Positions 27,496-32,840 of a stretch of DNA of 32,840 nucleotides are shown in pieces. Where the stretch lies: the IMG/VR virus record IMGVR_UViG_3300021584_000012, positions 1-32,840 of that record; one strand, given 5' to 3'. How positions within the stretch are numbered: position 1 is the first letter of the stretch; each line of letters begins with the position of its first letter. The notes under the pieces were generated by a model. That model did no database searches. It saw only the letters and a list, made by a program, of their open reading frames with translations, and was not told the origin of the DNA. A program made the position numbers and the translations under genes. Source of the stretch: a virus.

Positions 27496-30233
27496 CGGAC
27501 AACCCTCTCCTGCGCCTTGGCCTGCGCCGCCCGTTCGACGTCAATCAACTTCTGCTGGTCTTTGATGGCGGCTCGATCCGCGCGGAACCGCTCGGTTTCC
27601 TCGCGCAGCCGCTGTTCGGCTTCGCGGCGCTGCTTGCGCTGCGCCTGCTCGGGCGTCAATACCTGGTCGGCAAGGTACGGCGGCAGCGTGGCCGGCAACC
27701 CGAACTGGTCGATATACTCGACCGGACCCTTGGCGACCAGTTCCGCGTTGGCCTTGTTCTTGTCGGTCACGTACTGCTCGATGTCCGGAAAGAACGCCCC
27801 ATCAAGGACCAGAAGCTGTTGCGTTTCATCTTTCGGCGTGACGACAATCTGGTACGGCACCGATCGGTAGCTCGTGCGCTGCTGCGGATTGCCGCTGTCG
27901 CTGCGCGTGACCTCGACGCCCTGCCGGCTGCGGAACACGGAACTCGTGCTTACCCCGTCGCGCTCGACCGGCATCAGCACAACCTGATCGGCTCCGACAA
28001 CCACGCCGAGACGTTGCTGCACGATCTGCGTCGCCTGTTCACTGACCCACTTGTGTCCGTCTCGGGCGCCGGGCAGCGCCGGCAACCCGGCCTTGTCCGG
28101 CGGGTATCGCGTGATGACGCCGTTCTGCACGCTGAACTGCTCTTTCATCTTGGCGTCGGCGTACTTCATCGCCACGGCTGGATCGCGGTGGACCTCGAAC
28201 CCCTCGCGCGCAAACTCGGCGTAGATCGAGCTGATCGCCGTGCGCTGCGGACCCTTCGGCATTTGCCCGCCGATCGTACCGAACCAGCTACCAGTCAGCC
28301 GACTTTCAACCTTCTCCTGCGTCAGGTAGTCCTTGCGGAACTTGTCCATCTGCTCGGACTTGACCGGGTTCAGCCGCTCGGGGTCGCGGTTCTCCTGGAT
28401 CATGCGCTGCACGGCCTGCTCGGACGACAGCCCGAAATCCTGCGTCAAAAAGTCGTACCGCTGCGCCTGCTTCTGCAAGTCCGCACCGCCCTCGACGCCG
28501 GCCATCGCGTTCGGGTTCTGCCGCAGCATGTTGGATGCAGCGGTCAGCGCCGCCGTCATCTTCTGCGGGTCTTCGGAGATCATCGCGCCGCGCATTGCCG
28601 TGGCGAACTGCTGCGGCATGATGCCTGTGCGGTCGAACAGGACAGCCGCCGCCTCGGCGGGCGCTGCGCCCTGCTTGACCATGCTGTCGAACACCGCGCC
28701 GACGCCGCGCTTGTGCGAGCTGTCGTAAGGGTTTGCGACGCCGCGCCCGCCCTGCGCCAAGCCGATGCCGACGTTCAGGTCGGCGCTCGCTTCCTGCCGG
28801 TCCTTGATGATGCGCTCGGCACGCTGGATGTCGCTGATGTCGGTCAGCACGCCGGTTCGCCGCGCTGCTTCGTATGTCGCTTCGGGCGCCGGGCCTTCTT
28901 TCAACTGGACGTACACGCTGTTGCGCTGCGCGGCCAGTTGCGCCTGGTTCGCCGCGTCCGTCGCTTTTTGCTGTTCGGCCAGCGCGCTTTTCGCCGTTTC
29001 CAGCACCGCCGCGCTCTGCTGCGGCGTCAGCGCCTGAGCATATGCGGGAGCCGGCGCCCCCGCGCCCCTGCCGGAAACCACCATATCCGCTTCGGAGTTT
29101 CGCCGGGCGGCGTTCACCCCGTTGTTGTGAGACGCAAGATTGCGAACGGCCGCCGCGAGCCGCTGCGGGTCGCCTGACTGAGCCGCTACGGCCACCGAGT
29201 TCAGCGCGCCGCGCGATCCACCTGCGCGCTCGCCGGGGCCGTCCCACGCCCCTGCCCCGTAGTTATAGGACAGCGACACCATGACGGCCTGCGCCGCCGG
29301 GGACAGCTTCTCCCATGCGTCCTTGCCGATGGCCGCCACCGCAGCCGGCATGTACTCGTTCTTGACCCGACGGTCGAGGTCGCGTTCTGCGTCTTCGCGG
29401 CTGACGCTCATCCCTTGCTCGACGCGAACAACAGTCCCGTCGGCTTTGGTTATCGTGTCACTGCCGTAACCGATGCGCCAGGCGTTCACGTCCCAATACG
29501 GAGTTTCGCGAAAACCCTCTTTGCGCCGCAGCAGGTCTTTCATGCCGCCGAGGCCCGGCTGCATGTTGGCGGAAATGTAACCTTCCGGGTTCTGTTGCGC
29601 CTCGGCTTGCGCCGCCGTGAACGCCAGCGAATTGCGCAGCTCCTGCTTGCGGGCCTGCTTCTCGAGCGGCGTCAGCGTGGACTTGTCGATCAGATCTTCC
29701 TGATCTTTGACGAACTGTTCATAACTCGCTGGCTGCTGCTGCACCGCGACGCCGGCCTTGCGCTGTTCCTCGGTCAGGGTCAGCCGCGTGTTCGCATCCT
29801 GTTGCTGGTACTGATCCTGGAACGCTTGCGCGGTTCGGCGGTTCTGGAACGACTGCGCTTTGGCGGCGTACTCGGCCCGCTTGTCGGCGGGCAGGCTTTC
29901 CAGCCACTGCCCGAAGCGCCCGGCGGTCGCGTCGCGCGCCGTCATCCAATGCCCGTCTGCCGCGCCCTGCATCGTGCGCTGGCGCTCTTGGTAGTCGAGA
30001 TTGTCCTGCTCCTGAAGCTGCAGGAATTGCTTCTCGTAGTCGAAGTCTTTCACGCGGTCGGCGTTCGCCTTGATTTTGGCCGCAAGCTGAAGCCCCGCGT
30101 CTGCCAGTCCCTGCGTGGCACGACCGATCTGGCCGCCGAAATCGTCGGCGTTGGCGCGGTCAACCTGCATGCGCGCGTTTGGCAGGTCTTCGCGGTTGCC
30201 CGCCGTCATCAAGTCAAGCGGAAGCCGTGCCAT
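27492..30233 (-). CDS. Internal virion protein with lysozyme domain, gp15-position
   Basis: The 913-aa product follows the gp14-like gene as in T7. The N-terminal 220 residues are helical and Gln-rich. Residues 231-388 are a T4-type (GH24) lysozyme with Glu239 (RRKEGF), Asp248 (YWDVNAW) and Thr260 (GSDT) in the catalytic arrangement, and the usual LSPAAQAVMVSLSYNYGAG. The rest is helical. The lysozyme would open the peptidoglycan during DNA entry. The ending overlaps the next start. Confidence 0.9.
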   Translation of the reverse strand: MARLPLDLMTAGNREDLPNARMQVDRANADDFGGQIGRATQGLADAGLQLAAKIKANADRVKDFDYEKQFLQLQEQDNLDYQERQRTMQGAADGHWMTARDATAGRFGQWLESLPADKRAEYAAKAQSFQNRRTAQAFQDQYQQQDANTRLTLTEEQRKAGVAVQQQPASYEQFVKDQEDLIDKSTLTPLEKQARKQELRNSLAFTAAQAEAQQNPEGYISANMQPGLGGMKDLLRRKEGFRETPYWDVNAWRIGYGSDTITKADGTVVRVEQGMSVSREDAERDLDRRVKNEYMPAAVAAIGKDAWEKLSPAAQAVMVSLSYNYGAGAWDGPGERAGGSRGALNSVAVAAQSGDPQRLAAAVRNLASHNNGVNAARRNSEADMVVSGRGAGAPAPAYAQALTPQQSAAVLETAKSALAEQQKATDAANQAQLAAQRNSVYVQLKEGPAPEATYEAARRTGVLTDISDIQRAERIIKDRQEASADLNVGIGLAQGGRGVANPYDSSHKRGVGAVFDSMVKQGAAPAEAAAVLFDRTGIMPQQFATAMRGAMISEDPQKMTAALTAASNMLRQNPNAMAGVEGGADLQKQAQRYDFLTQDFGLSSEQAVQRMIQENRDPERLNPVKSEQMDKFRKDYLTQEKVESRLTGSWFGTIGGQMPKGPQRTAISSIYAEFAREGFEVHRDPAVAMKYADAKMKEQFSVQNGVITRYPPDKAGLPALPGARDGHKWVSEQATQIVQQRLGVVVGADQVVLMPVERDGVSTSSVFRSRQGVEVTRSDSGNPQQRTSYRSVPYQIVVTPKDETQQLLVLDGAFFPDIEQYVTDKNKANAELVAKGPVEYIDQFGLPATLPPYLADQVLTPEQAQRKQRREAEQRLREETERFRADRAAIKDQQKLIDVERAAQAKAQERVVR

Positions 30234-30236
30234 CTG

Positions 30237-30782
30237 TCACCCGTAAACCCGGCTCGCGCCGGTCAGAAGTGTGGTGCCCGCGTTGATGAACCCGGCGGTG
30301 CGGGAGTTTCGCGCGTTGGCCTCGCTCAAGGACGCCGAAGCGCGCAGTCCGCGCGCTCGCACGCTGCCCTCGTACAGTGCGGTCAGCCCTTCAAGCGCCC
30401 CCTGCGTTTCGACCACGTTCAGGATGTCCGCGACGCTGCCCTCTGTGTCGAAGCCACTCTGAAGCGATGCCGCTCGCGTGGCGGCGACCTTCTGCCGCGT
30501 GCGCGTCGCCTGCTCGGACGCTCGCGCCGCCGCGTTCTGGTTCTCCTGGTCGGCTTGCTGCCGCTGGACCTCGGCGTTGTATTTTGCCGCGTCAGACGCC
30601 GCCTGACCCTGTTGCAGCGCACCAAGCGTCCCGATCAGCGTCGAGCCGACAGTCAGCGCCGTGCCAAGCGAAAACCCCGATCCAGCCGTGGCGGCCGTCG
30701 CGCCCGCTGCGGCCGTGCCCGCACCGAACACACTGCCAATCGCCGAGGCGACACTCGAAACAACCGGGATAAGAAAGGCCAT
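30237..30782 (-). CDS. Small internal virion protein, gp14-like
   Basis: The 181-aa product starts with a hydrophobic Gly/Ala segment (FLIPVVSSVASAIGSVFGAGTAAAGATAATAGSG) and a second one (LTVGSTLIGTLGALQQG), followed by a long Ala/Gln helix (DAAKYNAEVQRQQADQENQNAAARA). This is the pattern of T7 gp14-like ejection proteins, which form an outer-membrane pore. The start is 1 nt after the GNAT gene stop. Confidence 0.85.
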   Translation of the reverse strand: MAFLIPVVSSVASAIGSVFGAGTAAAGATAATAGSGFSLGTALTVGSTLIGTLGALQQGQAASDAAKYNAEVQRQQADQENQNAAARASEQATRTRQKVAATRAASLQSGFDTEGSVADILNVVETQGALEGLTALYEGSVRARGLRASASLSEANARNSRTAGFINAGTTLLTGASRVYG

Positions 30783-30783
30783 G

Positions 30784-31224
30784 TCACACCGTCCGTGCGT
30801 ACATCACATAGTCAATTCCGTTCGCGAATTTGCGCATAAGGCCCTCCTTGTGAAACCCGAGCGCGCGCATCCAGCGGTGCCCTTCGGCGTGGTGCCGGTC
30901 AACATACGCTTCGACGCGCTCAAACTCAACCTGTAGAACTTCAAGTTGCCGGCGGATTTCGCGTGTCATCGCCAACATGGCCGGGCCGCTATCCGCGCCG
31001 ATGAACCCCCACACCGCCGTTCGGCCTTGCCACATCGGCGTGTGGCCGCCGAGCGCGACGAGCTTCCCGTTCATCCTGACGCCCCACACCGGACCAGACT
31101 GGATGAGCCGAAACAGGTTATCCGGCGTGCACGGCGATTGACGGCGCTGCGCGGGCTGCGGCTCGAGCTCGAGCGCCATGGAGGGGCGAATGTCGCGCGT
31201 GATCTCAATTATTGATTTGCGCAT
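30784..31224 (-). CDS. GNAT-fold protein, T7 gp13-position
   Basis: The 146-aa product has a GNAT acetyltransferase-like end: RVEAYVDRHHAEGHRWMRALGFHKEGLMRKFANGIDYVMYAR (residues 103-144), with the typical N-x-x-x-x-x-L-GF turn. The AcCoA loop (R/Q-x-x-G-x-G/A) is not obvious, so enzymatic activity is doubtful; a structural role as in T7 gp13 is likely. The start overlaps the end of the nozzle gene by 20 bp. Confidence 0.78.
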   Translation of the reverse strand: MRKSIIEITRDIRPSMALELEPQPAQRRQSPCTPDNLFRLIQSGPVWGVRMNGKLVALGGHTPMWQGRTAVWGFIGADSGPAMLAMTREIRRQLEVLQVEFERVEAYVDRHHAEGHRWMRALGFHKEGLMRKFANGIDYVMYARTV

Positions 31225-32840
31225 CGCTGATCACCGCGACGAGAGTTGCCGGAAGCGGCATCGACTGTTCGTAGCAGACGTATCCATCGGTGTCATACCC
31301 GCCGGGGGACGTGAGCTTGTAGTCTCCGGAAAACAGGGCCGGCGGTGTGCCGACCGGCGCTGCCGGGTTCAGCGTCTTGATGTCGTCCATGCGCTCGAAA
31401 CTCGGGCCGGCCCGCCCGCCAATGGTCGATTGCAGCCGCAGCTTCACTTCTCCAATGGCTTTGCGCGCGGCCTGCGCCGTACCGATGCCGCCGCTCACTT
31501 CCATCCGCATCGTCTGCATGCGGCTCACGAACCGGTAGCCAACGTGCGCCAGCGTAACGGTTCGGTCGAGCGTAATCTGCCCGCCCGTCACGACGCGGTC
31601 TGGATGGTTCGCCCCGTTCGCGCAGATGCTGACAGTCTTGCCTTCCATGTGGCCGAGCCCGGTGATCGTCGCGGTCGCGGTGCCGCGATATGTCACGCTG
31701 CAATCGACGTGCACCGCCTCCGCCGCGCCCTTCTTCACAAGCCGGTAATCGGTCATGTACTCGATCGAGCGCTGCGTCGCGCCGTTGACGGTGCGCCGGA
31801 CGATGAACCAAGCGTCGTCAGTCCTGCCGTCGGGCGACGGTATCGACTGAACCGCCTCGACAACCGCGTCCCCGCCGAAGTATTGCGGTGCCCACGCAAT
31901 GACGCCGCGCTCGCGGTTCAGTACCAGCGCAGCCGTTGTGCCGTCGGAAAGTACGCACCACACAATGCTGTCGCGCTGCTGCTGGTACGCCCAATCCACG
32001 ATCTCGCGCTGCTCTTGCTCGGTATCCCCTGTGATTTCCGAGCCGTCGAAGATATGCTCCGACAGCACCGTCAGGTCTTCGGCTTTATACCGGTCAATCT
32101 CGAACGAGAACCGGGTGTCGCGGATGCGGTGGCCTGCGCGCTCGACAAACAGGATACTCTCCCCGACCTTCAACGGGCGCAGCAGCCGCGCGCCGTAATC
32201 GGTCTGCGGGTCGGACTGGACGTTATCGGCGGCGAACACGGTCTGCGTCGTCTGTTCGCGTAGCGCAATCTCGCTTTCAGCCGACCCCATCAGCAGCGCT
32301 TTCGACGGCGCGGTCCACCGAATGTCGCCGAGCCTGTCCGCCGCCAGCGTCAGGATCATGGCGGTCTCTTTTGTGACAAGCCCGGCGTCGCGCCGCGAGA
32401 AGTTGCTAAAATCACCGACCACGGACAGGAACGCAGTTCGGTTTCGCGTGTAGACAAGCCGTTCTTTGAAAAACGCGATCGTCGTCGGCCAGCCGTAAAC
32501 AGATGAAAAGTGACTGTGCGACCAGCGGTTTGTCGGGCTGTTGACCGTCTGCAGCGGAAGCTGCGATACGACATCCGCAGTGCACGACACACCGCCTGAC
32601 GCAACGGCGGTTATCCGCGCCCACCCATACCCCGAGTGCAGATATCGCCAGGTTATTGCGCCGTCGAATGCGTCGCCTTCAGTATGAACCGGCACGTACC
32701 GTTGAATGGTGCTGCCGCTTGGAACTGTGTACGAGTTCTGCGCTTCGTACACGTTGCCCGCGTTTCGGATCTGGTTGCCTGCGCTGATAGCCGTGCCAAC
32801 GCCGGTCTGGTACGGCGGCAACGTGCTCGGGTTCTGGCTT
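31205..32840 (-). CDS. Tail nozzle protein (T7 gp12 / P22 gp10-like), N-terminus beyond the edge
   Basis: The frame stays open to the right edge (…SQNPSTLPPYQTGVG…), so the start lies outside; at least 545 residues are present. The pattern GWARITAV...YGWPTTIAFFKERLVYTRNRTAFLSVVGDFSNFSR, then IRWTAPSKALLMGSAESEIALRE and WCVLSDGTTAALVLNRERGVIAWAPQYFGG, is typical of the beta-propeller tail-tube-B/nozzle proteins of short-tailed phages, which form the tail tip. It begins the T7-like tail and ejection block. Confidence 0.9.
   Translation of the reverse strand, partial: SQNPSTLPPYQTGVGTAISAGNQIRNAGNVYEAQNSYTVPSGSTIQRYVPVHTEGDAFDGAITWRYLHSGYGWARITAVASGGVSCTADVVSQLPLQTVNSPTNRWSHSHFSSVYGWPTTIAFFKERLVYTRNRTAFLSVVGDFSNFSRRDAGLVTKETAMILTLAADRLGDIRWTAPSKALLMGSAESEIALREQTTQTVFAADNVQSDPQTDYGARLLRPLKVGESILFVERAGHRIRDTRFSFEIDRYKAEDLTVLSEHIFDGSEITGDTEQEQREIVDWAYQQQRDSIVWCVLSDGTTAALVLNRERGVIAWAPQYFGGDAVVEAVQSIPSPDGRTDDAWFIVRRTVNGATQRSIEYMTDYRLVKKGAAEAVHVDCSVTYRGTATATITGLGHMEGKTVSICANGANHPDRVVTGGQITLDRTVTLAHVGYRFVSRMQTMRMEVSGGIGTAQAARKAIGEVKLRLQSTIGGRAGPSFERMDDIKTLNPAAPVGTPPALFSGDYKLTSPGGYDTDGYVCYEQSMPLPATLVAVISDAQINN

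Noticed and set aside
27819-29177. 452-codon plus-strand frame opposite the lysozyme-bearing protein
   Set aside because: Antisense to a gene with clear catalytic motifs; no ribosome site and His/Arg-rich composition typical of shadows.

Overview
The window reads as part of a double-stranded DNA tailed phage with a short-tail (podovirus) plan, free or integrated. From about 32.8 kb leftwards the minus strand has the T7-type order: nozzle/tail-tube-B-like protein, GNAT-fold protein in the T7 gp13 position, small membrane-active virion protein (gp14 position), large ejection proteins (gp15 and gp16 positions), tail fibre, then lysis genes. The plus strand carries a complete-looking replication module. 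High GC, lysis-gene families common in Rhizobiales-like prophages and a secreted HSWYPxECC-type protein suggest an alphaproteobacterial host; this is inference. No RNA polymerase, integrase or tRNA gene was seen in the window. Portal, scaffold and capsid genes are not here and presumably lie beyond position 1.

Layout. (1) 1-3718, minus strand: packaging-side operon with a zinc-ribbon protein, a 272-aa protein that may be the small terminase, a 48-aa membrane peptide missed by ordinary ORF length cut-offs, a 176-aa unknown, a DUF6378-like protein, the large terminase, and the first 32 codons of a Pro-rich protein running off the left edge. (2) About 3719-4701: a gene-free divergent control region with tandem 12-bp repeats, inverted repeats, an AT-rich island, two palindromic candidate operators, hairpins and a promoter. 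(3) 4702-19708, plus strand: early genes, starting with small unknown proteins, then an XRE-type regulator, RusA resolvase, HTH/RHH protein, SNF2-type helicase, TSCPD protein, Cas4-like nuclease (DUF2800), DUF2815-type ssDNA-binding protein, family A DNA polymerase, and Prim-Pol/AAA primase-helicase. (4) 19781-32840, minus strand: late tail, ejection and lysis genes, convergent with the early block.

The most distinctive feature is regulatory. Four early-region promoters share the layout TTGAC(A/C) - 15/16 nt - (C/T)ATAA(T/A) - 2 nt - TTTATGC, so a palindrome GCATAA-N4-TTATGC covers each -10 box. They precede the XRE-domain gene, a 72-aa zinc-knuckle-like gene, the gene block leading to nuclease, ssDNA-binding protein and polymerase, and the gene pair ending in primase-helicase. 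This looks like a phage-encoded replication regulon, plausibly autoregulated by the XRE protein. In addition, whole leader cassettes (promoter to ribosome site, or hairpin to ribosome site) have been copied in front of adjacent small genes.

How the genes fit together: the early block would build a phage replisome (Prim-Pol/helicase, SSB, PolA, nuclease, resolvase, remodelling helicase). The late block packages DNA (terminase), forms the tail nozzle, and supplies ejection proteins that cross the envelope, with a lysozyme domain in the gp15-position protein and a calcium-loop motif in the gp16-position protein. It ends with a cell-wall hydrolase, holin-like and spanin-like proteins. All functions are read from sequence alone; no database searches were run.
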